Below are positions 28,001 through 36,123 of a DNA stretch of 64,000 bases, one piece after another. A model generated the notes under the pieces. The model saw only the letters and a list, made by a program, of their open reading frames with translations. It was not told where the DNA came from and did no database searches. The DNA lies in the NCBI RefSeq assembly GCF_028291725.1, contig NZ_JAQGNT010000039.1, positions 1 to 64,000 of the forward strand, given 5' to 3'. Made by a program: the position numbers and the translations under genes. Numbering within the stretch: the first letter of the stretch is position 1; each line of letters opens with the position of its first letter. The stretch is from Hydrocarboniphaga sp. (GTDB taxonomy: Bacteria; Pseudomonadota; Gammaproteobacteria; Nevskiales; Nevskiaceae).

Positions 28001-28669
28001 GGCGGCGTACGCGCCGCCGGCGCTCATGCGCAGCTCGACCAACAAAACGGCCGGCTCGGACTCTTCGCCAGCCTCGGGCTGGATCGCTATCGCGGCGAGA
28101 ACGTCGCCGACAACGCTAGTCTCAAACTGCGGCTCGCCGGCGACTGGAAACTACGCGACCAGCCCGGCGACACGCTCTACGCCGGCCTCGCCGCCAGCTA
28201 CTGGCACTACCAGCACAATCTTCGCTATTACAGCTTCGGCCATGGCGGCTACTACAGCCCGCAGTCCTACCTGTCGCTGTCGGCGCCGCTGGACTGGCGC
28301 GGCCGCGTCGATCGCTGGAGCTACCAGCTGCGCGCCTCGCCGTCCTACAGCTGGAGCCATGAAGACCGCGAACCGTTCTATCCCGACGACGCCGCGCTGC
28401 AGACCGCGGCACTGAGTTCGCCGCTGCCTTCCGGCTACGACGCGCCGTACTACGACGGCGGCAACGGCGGCGGATTCGGCTATTCGCTATCGGCTGCGCT
28501 GGGCTACCAGCTGACGCCGCACTGGAGCGCCGGCGCCCGCGCCGCGATCGACCGCTCTGACTACTACGAGCCGAACCTGTTCTACCTGGTGCTGCGCTAT
28601 CGCTTTGAAGCTACCGACGAAGCACCGGACTATCCGCCGCGGATGCTGTATCCATATGCGGATTTTTGA
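25037..28669 (+). CDS. bcsC: Cellulose secretion TPR/outer-membrane porin BcsC
   Basis: The frame is open further upstream, but the GTG at 25037 overlaps the bcsB stop (GTGA) and begins the signal peptide RRARIALLLALLLAAGMAQAQ. The 1210-residue protein consists of a long periplasmic TPR scaffold and a C-terminal outer-membrane beta barrel (about 870-1210; ending with aromatic-rich strands such as YYEPNLFYLVLRYRF). A Pro/Ala-rich linker with a seven-proline run lies at about 315-335. BcsC exports cellulose across the periplasm and outer membrane. No bcsZ endoglucanase lies between bcsB and bcsC, where many species have it. Confidence 0.94.
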   Translation: MRRARIALLLALLLAAGMAQAQPSAATEPELLRSARIWQVKGRADLARSALEKMLRARPDDAEGLLQLGLLEIVSARYPRAEALLASLRQQHPGAFQTEELDQALRAATVDRIQLATLRKLRQGGQRAAVLELLKQIFPQGAPHGELGIEYCRGIALDDARWAEARTGYERLIREHPDDPRYRLALARHLLRQPQTRVAALDQIEVLAQQPDVSEWDARELWLNGLDDLPAGADTVARIRRYLVLVPNDSKALQLLAVKSQTGAAAAAQRDKPAETLAPTQAAATPKPRPKPGAAEMEARSEHEPSPARAAPPAVIVAAAPPSPPPPPPPQPSPREIAIARWHDAALAAQSRSELPKAEALQEAAAGFETGNFYRVSLAARQLAQTGDTATAEALYEQVLTLDAGNATAFMDRLRLWAASGRRDQAEAALVAARHAGAPPPATLDSLEAELLADDAEAALAQQQPALARDRLERAQPLSPRDPWLAYRLARLRLQAGNSSDATMLMDKLARTAPRDADTRHAQALLLWQAGDESAAMSALLSVPEDQRTPAMRRLGNQLQIAPLRRDAARLTAAGDTANALASLQQARAIAADDPQLLAEVAGSAATLGRGDIALAWMRAAADAAPAPAIEPRLSWADLAADLHDDTAVDKALSPLRGLPIADADQSSLYANLETGLARRKAAAQASSGQTDAALQALEQARARLPDDRRIRLQQAELLLAAGRSDEAAQRYAELHAQTPQDASLQLDYARALRKAGRSRAARREIDALAQATPAADADLRLDLAAEYRALGLPDQAAQLYTEQKRAAPDSEAGKTAQFRLASLDAARPGSAAIGAIVEHKAGSAGISNLDHVELPAELRVPLGYWGQLFARADMLRLSAGRLPADYDHAAVFGSVQAAGPAALAAFADGVDIQASGVALGVGLETEHWRADIGHTPTAFPVNYLLGGLRYDGRLGGSDLRVEVSQRAVTSSLLSYAGARDPASGRIWGGVRAAGAHAQLDQQNGRLGLFASLGLDRYRGENVADNASLKLRLAGDWKLRDQPGDTLYAGLAASYWHYQHNLRYYSFGHGGYYSPQSYLSLSAPLDWRGRVDRWSYQLRASPSYSWSHEDREPFYPDDAALQTAALSSPLPSGYDAPYYDGGNGGGFGYSLSAALGYQLTPHWSAGARAAIDRSDYYEPNLFYLVLRYRFEATDEAPDYPPRMLYPYADF

Positions 28670-28685
28670 GGCGAGCCAGCAATTT

Positions 28686-28793
28686 CTCCTTCCCCCGCTT
28701 GCGGGGGAGGGCCGGGGTGGGGGCGTTCGTCGCGGCACAACTCTTTAGCGTCTCGCCCCCATCCCAACCTTCCCCCGCAAGCGGGGGAAGGAG
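28686..28793. repeat. Long palindrome between convergent bcsC and bcsG
   Basis: Two arms of about 40 bases (28686-28725 and 28754-28793) are inverted copies with a few mismatches. Each arm also contains a CCCCCGC-TTG-GCGGGGG hairpin. It separates the convergent bcsC and bcsG genes by 133 bases and probably ends or stabilises both transcripts. A short relative occurs at 54883-54903. Confidence 0.75.
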
Positions 28794-28802
28794 ACAAACG
28801 AA

Positions 28803-30380
28803 TCACCGTGCCGCGTCGTACTTCTGCCAGCTGCCGTCCGGACTGCGCAGCCAGTATTCCTTGCCGTGACGCATGACCACGGTGCGCTCGTTCTCGGCGA
28901 CCGAGGGCTCGGTCTGTGCAACCGCGGCAGCGTAGTGCGCAAGGTCGACACTGCCGGTGGCGGCAAACGGATTGTCGCGAACCAGCGACTGGATCAGGTT
29001 GACCAGACCGAACAGCGCCGTCGGCTGTTCGATTCGCTGAGGTCCGCCACTCGGCGGCTGCGGCAGGTTCAGCAGCCTGACCGCGGTCGGCCCCAGCGAT
29101 ATCGCCGGGCTCGGGATCTCGCGCAGTCCGGCTATCTGCATGCGGTCGCCGCGGACATTGGCGCCGTGCTCGGGCACCAGCACGACGACGGCGCGGCGGC
29201 CGGAACTTTGCACCAGATCAATGAAGCGCTGCAGATCGCCGAACAGCTGGTCGAGCCGGTAGCGGTAGCTCTGCTTGCCGGAGGCGAGCTTGACGCCGTC
29301 GACGGTGTTGCCGTCGTGCATGGTGATGCTGTTGTAGTACAGCGCCACCTGCGGCGCCGGCGAGGCCAGGCGCTGCTGCCACCAGTGCGCGAGCATGTCG
29401 TAGTCGCCGTACAGCGGCGAGCCGTCGAAGGCATGCAGGCGCACGGCGACGCCGTCGTGATTCAGCAGCGGTGCGTGCAGGCCGCCGCGCTGGCTCAGCA
29501 GGCCGATAAAATCGTCGAAATGGCCGTCGTGATTCATCGCCAGCTGCGCTTCGAAGCCAGCGTTCTGCAGGCCGTTGACCAGCAGGCATTCCGGCGGCCG
29601 CGGCTTGTACAGCTGGTCTTCCGGCGTCTGCCCGCAACTGGCCTGCAGCAGCCGCGCCGCGGCCGGCCCGCTGTAGCTGGCGCCGGTGTTGAAGTTGGGC
29701 AGCTGGAAATCGAAGCTCGACAGGAACGGATGCTCGCGTTCGCCGACGTAGTCCATGTCGTCCCAGGCCAGCGAGCAGATATGCAGGATCACCAGGTCGA
29801 ACGGCGCCGCATTGCTGGCGGCGGCAGCCGGGAACACGATGCGCCGCGCCTCCTCCTTGCGATAGAAGGCCTGCAGTTCCTGTTCGAGAATTTCCGGTGT
29901 GGCTGCGGCGACCGGCGCCGTGACCGCGGCGGCGCCGTTGACCGCCGCAAGCTGCGGATGCCAGTCCAGCGCCGCGAGCTTGATGCCCAGCGGCACCAGC
30001 AGCAGGCCGGCGAACACGAAGGTCGACAGGCGCAGCTTGCGGCCGAGAATGGCGACGATCACGCAGATCGCGATCAGGATCGCCAGCACCCGCAGATCGA
30101 CAAAGCGGCCGAGCAGTTCGGCCAGATACGGCAGCGTGAACTGCTTGACGTTACCGGTCAGCGACAGCGTGCGCTGGATCGATGGCAGCCAGGAATCGTA
30201 GTACAGCAGCGCGACGCCCAGCGGCAGCGCGGCGACCTGGCGCGCGATGCGCATCCAGGGCCGCGGCAACGGCAGCACAAGCGCGGCGGCGAAAGCCAGG
30301 TTCGCCAGCACGTGCAGGCCAATGTAGCCGGCCGCGGCGAGATACAGTTTGCCGAAGAAATACCAGGCCCAGATGCCCAT
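28803..30380 (-). CDS. bcsG: Cellulose phosphoethanolamine transferase BcsG
   Basis: This 525-residue inner-membrane enzyme transfers phosphoethanolamine from phospholipid to nascent cellulose on the periplasmic side. N-terminal membrane helices (about 1-135) are followed by the catalytic domain, which shows ICSLAWDD (201-208), SYSGPA (235-240, where E. coli BcsG has its nucleophile Ser278), ASCGQ (247-251) and VPEHGA with GDRMQ, all matching E. coli BcsG. E. coli BcsG is 559 residues. The ATG at 30380 overlaps the bcsA stop (TGATG); an open extension upstream lies inside bcsA and is not used. bcsE and bcsF, its usual companions, are absent from the window. Confidence 0.94.
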   Translation of the reverse strand: MGIWAWYFFGKLYLAAAGYIGLHVLANLAFAAALVLPLPRPWMRIARQVAALPLGVALLYYDSWLPSIQRTLSLTGNVKQFTLPYLAELLGRFVDLRVLAILIAICVIVAILGRKLRLSTFVFAGLLLVPLGIKLAALDWHPQLAAVNGAAAVTAPVAAATPEILEQELQAFYRKEEARRIVFPAAAASNAAPFDLVILHICSLAWDDMDYVGEREHPFLSSFDFQLPNFNTGASYSGPAAARLLQASCGQTPEDQLYKPRPPECLLVNGLQNAGFEAQLAMNHDGHFDDFIGLLSQRGGLHAPLLNHDGVAVRLHAFDGSPLYGDYDMLAHWWQQRLASPAPQVALYYNSITMHDGNTVDGVKLASGKQSYRYRLDQLFGDLQRFIDLVQSSGRRAVVVLVPEHGANVRGDRMQIAGLREIPSPAISLGPTAVRLLNLPQPPSGGPQRIEQPTALFGLVNLIQSLVRDNPFAATGSVDLAHYAAAVAQTEPSVAENERTVVMRHGKEYWLRSPDGSWQKYDAAR

Positions 30381-32857
30381 CAGACATTCCCGGCCGCGAT
30401 CACCGGCACGCGCCGCCAGCGCGCCAGCAGTGCCTGCAGCGCGGTGCCGACGAAATGCCGATAGCCCTCGATGCCGTAGCTGACGATCTCGCGCAGGCTG
30501 CTCAGCGGCCGGTCCGGCGCGGCCTTGTCGTCCCAGCTGACCCAGGCATCGGCGCGCGCGAAGCTGCACTGGATCAGCTTGCGCTCCTGGTCCAGGCTCA
30601 GGGGCTCGAAGCGCAGGCCGAGCTTGCCGTCGCCGCAACCGACGACGCGCGCCGGGAAGCCATGCATCCTGTCACCGCCGTCGAGCATCACGGTCAGCGG
30701 AGTGTCGAGTTCGAAGTCTGCGTCCACCGCGCATTCGATACTCAGACCGCTGATCGAGCCGTCGCGGGTGCGGCACTGGATGCGGTGGCCGTCCTCGAAG
30801 CGCAGCTCGGCCTCGACCTGCAGCGGAATGCGATGCTCAGAACGCATCTGCCGCGCTTCGCGGCAGACACCGATCGCCGCGCCGAGCAGGATCAGGTTGT
30901 AGATCGTCCACGCCAGATTCATCAGTACGGTGCCGGATTCATTGTGGTTCCAGACGGTGAGCCGCAGCAGGCCGACGCCCAGGCCAACCAGGTTGATCGT
31001 CGCCAGCACCAGGAACGGTCTGGCGATCTCCCAGTCGAAATATTCACGCTCAACCAGCCCGCCCTTCGCGGTGACATTGAACTTGCCGATCTTGGGCGCG
31101 ATCAGCGCAAACAGCGTTGGCCTGGCGATATACCAGGCGAGCACGGTCTCGTAGGCCTCGGCCCAGAACGAATGGCGGTAACGCCCCTGCAGCCGCGAGT
31201 TCGCCAGCTGCGCGTGCACCAAATGCGGCAGCGCGTACAGCGCCAGCATGCCGGCCTGTGCGGTGATGATGTGGATCTCAAAGAACAGGTACGCCAGCGG
31301 TGCAGTCAGAAACACCAGCCGCGGCAGGCCGTAGAAGAAATGCAGCATCGCGTTGAAATAGCACAGGCGCTGCAAGGCATGCAGGCCACGGCCGAACAGC
31401 GGGTTATCGACACGGAAAATCTGCGCCATGCCGCGCGCCCAGCGGATGCGCTGGCCGACGTGCGCCGACAGCGATTCGGTGGCCAGGCCCGCGGCCTGGC
31501 GCAGATTCAGATACGCGGTACCGTAGCCAAGCCGATGCAATTTGAGCGCGGTATGCGCGTCTTCAGTGACCGTCTCGACGGCGATGCCGCCAACTTCCAT
31601 CAGCGGTCCGCGGCGGATCAAAGCGCAGGATCCGCAGAAGAAGGTCGCGTTCCACAGATCGTTGCCGTCCTGCATCAGCCCGTAGAACAACGTGCCCTCG
31701 TTGGGCACGCGTCGGAACATGTGCAGGTTGCGTTCGAAGGGATCGGGCGAGAAGAAATGGTGCGGCGTCTGCAGCATCGCGCAGTTGCGATCGCGCAGCA
31801 TCCAGCCCACGGTCATCTGCAGGAACGAGCGCGTCGGCAGATGGTCACAGTCGAAGATCGCGATGATGTCGCCGCTGCTGTGCTGCAGCGCATGGTTCAG
31901 ATTGCCGGCCTTCGCATGAAAGTTGTCGGGCCGGATCTTGTATTCGACGCCGGCGCGCTCGGCGAAGTTGCGGAACTCCGTGCGGCGGCCGTCGTCGAGC
32001 AGATAGATTTTCAGCTTGTCGGCGGGCCAGTCAATCGACTGCGCGGCCAGCACCGTCGGCTGCACCACTTTCAGCGGCTCGTTGTAGGTCGGGATAAAGA
32101 TGTCCACGCTCGGCCATGAGCTGATATCCGGCGGCATCAGCGCCGGCGCGCGCCGCAGCGGCCAGGCGCTCTGCACATAGCCCAGTACCATCACTGTCCA
32201 GGTGTAGCACTCGGCCGCGACCAGGCCGGCGCTGAGAACTTGCGAGGCAGTTCCTTCCACGTCCAGCGTCTGTGTCAGCCGCCACCAGATATAGCGGCCC
32301 GAAACCAGCGTCGACAGCGCGACCAGGATCAGCGACGGCAGATCGCCCGGCATGCGCCGCACCAGCATCGCGGTGCTCCAGCACAGGAACAGAAACAGGA
32401 ACTGCTGCATCGGCTCCACCGGCGTCGACGCCGATACCAGCAGCAGCGCGGCTGCGACCGGCAGCAAGGCCGCGCGCAGCCAGCGCGAGCGCTGGGTCAG
32501 CTGGTCGGCCAGACCGTCGATGCGCTGGCCCTGGCGAACGAAGTCGACACGGTCCAGGCGCCGCGTGATCCAGTTCGGGCCTGCCACAGCCACTCGCAGC
32601 AGCGGCGCCAACGTCCAGCGCAGCGCAGCGGCCAGCGCGCCCGGCCATTCAGCGGCGCGCGACGGCAGGCGCAGTGCGGGATTGGCGAAGATCAGGGCCT
32701 CGATCCAGACACCGGGACGCGCTGGATCGGTGACCGCCAGCGCGCGGGCGAGCCAGGCCGCCGCGTATTGCAGCCAGCGCGGCCAGGCGCGCCGCTGCGC
32801 CGGCGGCAACAGCAGCAGCGCCAGCAGCCAGGCGAGCAGTGACCGCCGGTCCACCAC
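30380..32857 (-). CDS. bcsA: Cellulose synthase catalytic subunit BcsA
   Basis: This inner-membrane family-2 glycosyltransferase polymerises UDP-glucose and is activated by c-di-GMP. Numbering from the GTG used here (825 residues): LLDDG (286-290), FDCDH (335-339), TED (431-433) and QRIRW (469-473) give the complete D,D,D,Q-x-x-R-W core. The PilZ domain has RSEHR (672-676) and DGSISG (699-704), an intact c-di-GMP site. The start is uncertain. There is no ATG near the expected N-terminus, GTG 32857 has no Shine-Dalgarno, and a strong GGAGG lies seven bases before an in-frame CTG at 32908. bcsG is coupled downstream; bcsB and bcsC are convergent to it. Confidence 0.93.
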   Translation of the reverse strand: MVDRRSLLAWLLALLLLPPAQRRAWPRWLQYAAAWLARALAVTDPARPGVWIEALIFANPALRLPSRAAEWPGALAAALRWTLAPLLRVAVAGPNWITRRLDRVDFVRQGQRIDGLADQLTQRSRWLRAALLPVAAALLLVSASTPVEPMQQFLFLFLCWSTAMLVRRMPGDLPSLILVALSTLVSGRYIWWRLTQTLDVEGTASQVLSAGLVAAECYTWTVMVLGYVQSAWPLRRAPALMPPDISSWPSVDIFIPTYNEPLKVVQPTVLAAQSIDWPADKLKIYLLDDGRRTEFRNFAERAGVEYKIRPDNFHAKAGNLNHALQHSSGDIIAIFDCDHLPTRSFLQMTVGWMLRDRNCAMLQTPHHFFSPDPFERNLHMFRRVPNEGTLFYGLMQDGNDLWNATFFCGSCALIRRGPLMEVGGIAVETVTEDAHTALKLHRLGYGTAYLNLRQAAGLATESLSAHVGQRIRWARGMAQIFRVDNPLFGRGLHALQRLCYFNAMLHFFYGLPRLVFLTAPLAYLFFEIHIITAQAGMLALYALPHLVHAQLANSRLQGRYRHSFWAEAYETVLAWYIARPTLFALIAPKIGKFNVTAKGGLVEREYFDWEIARPFLVLATINLVGLGVGLLRLTVWNHNESGTVLMNLAWTIYNLILLGAAIGVCREARQMRSEHRIPLQVEAELRFEDGHRIQCRTRDGSISGLSIECAVDADFELDTPLTVMLDGGDRMHGFPARVVGCGDGKLGLRFEPLSLDQERKLIQCSFARADAWVSWDDKAAPDRPLSSLREIVSYGIEGYRHFVGTALQALLARWRRVPVIAAGNV

Positions 32858-33063
32858 GCCGAGATGTACTGAGACTGCGGTGATTGCGCCGGGCGCCGAA
32901 AAGCTCAGAAACCGTCCTCCATATAGGCTCCTATAGTTAGAACACGCCGCGCGAGCGGACGCGAGTCGGTGAAACCATCTACGGGACTCTGCGATCGGAA
33001 CGCGCGCGACCGCACACGATACCGGTATAACGGCTGGGCTTACGCAAACTACAAGATCGACAC

Positions 33064-34311
33064 ATGAAGTCATCCACCGCGCCACCAGCGGCCGCGTACA
33101 CGCTGACGCTGCTGACCGGACTCTACGTCGCGCAGGGCATCCCTTACGGCTTCTTCACCCAGGCGCTGCCGGTGCTGCTGCGTGACGCCGGCATGTCGCT
33201 GACGGCGATCAGCCTGACCTCATTGCTGTTCCTGCCCTGGACCTTGAAGTTTCTGTGGGGCCCGGCGGTGGATCGCATCGGCGCGCCGCGCACTTGGTTG
33301 CTGCCGCTGCAACTGGCGACCGCCGCCGGCGCGGCGCTGCTCACGCTGGTCGATCTGCAGCACGGCTTCTCGCTGCTGTTCGCGGCGTTCTTCATGTTCA
33401 ACGTGTTCGCATCGATCCAGGACGTGGTCACCGACAGCCTCGCAGTGCGCCTGCTCGACGAGCGCCAGCGCGGGCTCGCCAACGGCATCCAGGTCGGTGC
33501 GTATCGCATCGGCATGGTGCTCGGCGGTGGGCTGCTGCTGTATGTCTACGCCAGCTTCGGCTGGCGGCCGATGTTCTTGGCGATGTCGGCGCTGCTGCTG
33601 CTGTGCTCGCTGCCGGCGCTGTGGCTGCGGGTTCCAGCGACAACGCCCGCTGCGCGAGTCAACGCGAAAACCCTGGTCAGCGGCTGGTGGCTGCGTCTGC
33701 GCCAGCCCGGCGTGATCGGCTTCGTGCTGCTGATTGCCGGCTACAAGTTCGGCGACACGATGGCGGCATCGCTGATCGGCCCGTTCATGCGCGACTGGGG
33801 CCTGAGCAAGCAGAGCATCGCGCTGATCAAGGGCACGCTCGGCTCCAGCGCCGGCCTCGCCGGTGCCGCGGCCGGCGGCTGGGCGGCCTGGCGCTTCGGC
33901 CGGCGTTTCGCGCTGCTGGTTTTCGGGCTGACGCAGACGATCAGCCTGGCGCCGTATGCGCTCGCGGCGCTGCACGTCGGCGGCATCGCGATGATCTGGA
34001 CGGCCTGCCTTGCCGAGCATCTGTTCGGCGGCATGGCGACGGTGGCGCTGTTCACACTGATGATGGACGCCAGCGAGCGCGAACACGCCGGCACCGATTA
34101 CAGCCTCTACGCCTGCGCGATCGTCGTGACCCAGGGGCTTGCGGCGTTTGCCGGCGGCATCGTCGGCGATGCCGCGGGTTATGCGCCGACGTTCGCACTG
34201 GCGACGCTGCTGTCGGCGCTGGGCTGCCTGCTGCTGGTGGCGCGGCTCGATCGCGGTGCGGGGCCGCGCCTGCTCGACGCGGTGTGGCCGCGAACAGCGC
34301 TCGCTTTATAG
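33064..34311 (+). CDS. AmpG/RhtX-like MFS permease
   Basis: This 415-residue major-facilitator protein has about 12 membrane segments. The N-terminus GLYVAQGIPYGFFTQALPVLL and LPWTLKFLWGPAVDR-IG are typical of the AmpG/RhtX/FptX branch, whose members import muropeptides or siderophores. Substrate is not predictable. Divergent from bcsA; a TATAAC sequence about 35 bases before the start could be its -10 box. The end is followed by a perfect 28-bp-arm palindrome. Confidence 0.82.
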   Translation: MKSSTAPPAAAYTLTLLTGLYVAQGIPYGFFTQALPVLLRDAGMSLTAISLTSLLFLPWTLKFLWGPAVDRIGAPRTWLLPLQLATAAGAALLTLVDLQHGFSLLFAAFFMFNVFASIQDVVTDSLAVRLLDERQRGLANGIQVGAYRIGMVLGGGLLLYVYASFGWRPMFLAMSALLLLCSLPALWLRVPATTPAARVNAKTLVSGWWLRLRQPGVIGFVLLIAGYKFGDTMAASLIGPFMRDWGLSKQSIALIKGTLGSSAGLAGAAAGGWAAWRFGRRFALLVFGLTQTISLAPYALAALHVGGIAMIWTACLAEHLFGGMATVALFTLMMDASEREHAGTDYSLYACAIVVTQGLAAFAGGIVGDAAGYAPTFALATLLSALGCLLLVARLDRGAGPRLLDAVWPRTALAL

Positions 34312-34317
34312 ATCGAA

Positions 34318-34387
34318 CTGTAGGAGCGGACCTTGTCCGCGATTGTGCTCTGCAAGTTTCAATCGCGGACAAGGTCCGCTCCTACAG
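34318..34387. repeat. Extragenic palindrome, GTAGGAGCGGACC family
   Basis: Perfect 28-bp inverted arms (34318-34345 and 34360-34387) containing GTAGGAGCGGACCTTGTCCG enclose a 14-base loop. It lies between the MFS gene and acpH, both on the plus strand. One short GTAGGAGCG remnant also occurs at 48437-48445. Confidence 0.8.
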
Positions 34388-34428
34388 TTGCGAAATCATT
34401 GTCTGCCCAGGGACGCTACAGTGTCCGC

Positions 34429-35004
34429 ATGAACTACCTCGCCCATCTCTATCTTGCCGATCGCGCCGACGCCGATATGGCCGGCGCGATCCTCGGCGAC
34501 TTCGTGCGCGGGCCGGACATGACGCGCTTTGCGCCGGCCATCGCGCATTCGATCCGGCTGCATCGGCGCATCGATACGATCACCGATCAGCATCCGCTGG
34601 TGCTGGGCGCGATGGCGCGCTTCGAGCCCGGCCCGCGCCGCTACGCGCCGATCATTCTCGACGTGCTGTGGGACTACGTTCTCGCCACCGACTGGGCGCG
34701 CTACAGCAGCGAGCCGTACGCGGATTTCTGCAGTCGCGGCGCACGCGCGGTGGCTGCATCGGGCTCCTTGTTCGAATGGCCGCGGCGGCCGACGCACAGC
34801 GGTTTCACCACGCTGCTGCGCAGTTATGCGACCGAGACCGGCATCGACTTCGCATTGAGGCGCATTGCGGCACGCCTGAAGAAACCGGAGCCGATGCTCG
34901 AGGCCTGCAAGGGCTGGCAGCAGCACGCGCCGGCGCTGCGCGAAGAACTGCCGGCACTGATCGGCGATCTGGAATCGGCGGCGAAAGCTTTTACGACGAG
35001 CTAG
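34429..35004 (+). CDS. acpH: Acyl carrier protein phosphodiesterase (DUF479)
   Basis: This 191-residue protein starts MNYLAHLYLA and contains GAILGDFVRG and HRRIDTITDQHP, the signature of the AcpH/DUF479 family, with DVLWDYVLATDW at about 81-92. AcpH removes the phosphopantetheine group from acyl carrier protein; the family is HD-like and metal dependent. The length fits E. coli AcpH (193 residues). Upstream in-frame codons run into the palindrome and are not used. Confidence 0.87.
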   Translation: MNYLAHLYLADRADADMAGAILGDFVRGPDMTRFAPAIAHSIRLHRRIDTITDQHPLVLGAMARFEPGPRRYAPIILDVLWDYVLATDWARYSSEPYADFCSRGARAVAASGSLFEWPRRPTHSGFTTLLRSYATETGIDFALRRIAARLKKPEPMLEACKGWQQHAPALREELPALIGDLESAAKAFTTS

Positions 35005-35024
35005 TTGACCGCACCAGCGTCATC

Positions 35025-35103
35025 GTAGGTCGGCAATCCCTTGCCGACATGAGCCCTCGATTGCATATCGGGCGTACACGTCGGCAAGGGATTGCCGACC
35101 TAC
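35025..35103. repeat. Paired GTAGGTCGGCAATCC palindrome
   Basis: Inverted arms GTAGGTCGGCAATCCCTTGC and its complement flank about 25 bases; each arm also folds on itself (GTCGGCAA-TTGCCGAC). The right outer end, read on the minus strand, is GTAGG, and its TAG is the stop codon of the small membrane protein gene at 35100-35369. Confidence 0.85.
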
Positions 35104-35369
35104 GGCTCATCCGGCCCCTGGTCGTTGTCGATCAGGCCGGTGCGCAGGAACAGCAGCAGAAAGATCAGCGACAGCGGGATCGCGACCGCCAGCGTGCCGA
35201 TCCAGAAGCGGTCGAATAGCAGCCAGCCGACCAGGCCGCCGCTGGCCATGCCGGCAACCAGCCCGAGGGCACCGGCCTGGAGCGCGGCGGCAGGCAGGAT
35301 CGCCGGCAGGTCGGCCCAATGCGGGGCCAGCCGGTTTCGCGGCTTGACCAACTCGAGCTTGTCGTTCAT
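35100..35369 (-). CDS. Small two-helix membrane protein
   Basis: This 89-residue protein has two membrane helices (about 29-50 and 55-76) and a hydrophilic acidic tail (DNDQGPDEP). It starts with ATG at 35369 preceded by GAGG. Its stop codon lies inside the flanking palindrome, so the last residues may have been set by repeat insertion. An in-frame extension upstream to 35732 overlaps the DUF4442 gene and is not supported. Family and function are not recognised. Confidence 0.6.
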   Translation of the reverse strand: MNDKLELVKPRNRLAPHWADLPAILPAAALQAGALGLVAGMASGGLVGWLLFDRFWIGTLAVAIPLSLIFLLLFLRTGLIDNDQGPDEP

Positions 35370-35504
35370 GGAGGCACCTCGCATGCTGCTGGCAGCAAGA
35401 ACGAAGCCATGCCGCGCCGACACGCCGCCACCGTCAAGCCGGCCCTGTACGGAAAGCGGCGCGGCGACTGAGAATCGCGCCTCAAAAACCGCCACGGCGC
35501 CGCG

Positions 35505-36014
35505 ATGACCCGATCCCGCACCCCAGCCGCCCGCAAGGCGCCGATGGTCCTCAGCGCCTGGCAGCGACTGTCGAAACTCCCGTTTGGCGCGCGACTGTTC
35601 ACCCGCGTGGTCTGCATGAAGGCGCCGTATTTCGCCAGCATCAGCCCGCTGTTCGTCGAACTCGCGCCTGGGCATTGCGTGGCGACGGTGAAGAAACATC
35701 GCGCGATCACCAACCATCTCGGCACCGTGCATGCGATTGCCTTATGCAACCTGGCCGAACTGGTAGCGGGCATCATGCTCGAAGCCAGCGTGCCACCGGA
35801 TACGCATCGCTGGATACCGAAAGGCATGACGGTGTCGTACCTGAAAAAAGTGCCGACCGACGTACGCGCCGTCGCCCGCTTCGCGACGCCGCCGGACTAC
35901 GACGACCAAGGCAAGGAAGTACCGGCCGCGGTGACGATCTACGACACCGCGGGCGAGGCGGTATTCAAAGCCGAAATCAGGATGTGGGTTTCGCCGAAAC
36001 CGCCCAGTGTGTAG
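35505..36014 (+). CDS. DUF4442 hotdog-fold thioesterase-like protein
   Basis: This 169-residue protein has the hotdog-fold features ISPLFVELAPGHCVATVKKHRAITNHLGTVHAIALCNLAELVAG (in pieces, about 46-88), with the NHLGTVHA segment at the family's substrate site. DUF4442 proteins resemble acyl-CoA thioesterases/YiiD. Substrate unknown. Divergent from the small membrane protein gene. The TAG stop (36012-36014) is within a GTAGG repeat end. Confidence 0.82.
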   Translation: MTRSRTPAARKAPMVLSAWQRLSKLPFGARLFTRVVCMKAPYFASISPLFVELAPGHCVATVKKHRAITNHLGTVHAIALCNLAELVAGIMLEASVPPDTHRWIPKGMTVSYLKKVPTDVRAVARFATPPDYDDQGKEVPAAVTIYDTAGEAVFKAEIRMWVSPKPPSV

Positions 36015-36118
36015 GTTGGGGTAGGTTGGGGTGAGCGCAGCGAACCCCAACGATCACCGCCAGATCAGAGCCAGCGCCGCGCCGATGCGTGGGGTTCGCT
36101 GTGCTCACCCCAACCTAC
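36011..36118. repeat. Paired GTAGGTTGGGG palindrome, copy 1
   Basis: Left arm GTAGGTTGGGGTGAGCGCAG from 36021 and its inverted partner ending at 36118 flank about 35 bases. The first ten bases are duplicated (36011-36020), giving two GTAGGTTGGG units. The first of these supplies the TAG stop of the DUF4442 gene. Five other copies lie at 40056, 44712, 48447, 54912 and 60414. Confidence 0.85.
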
Positions 36119-36123
36119 TCGGC

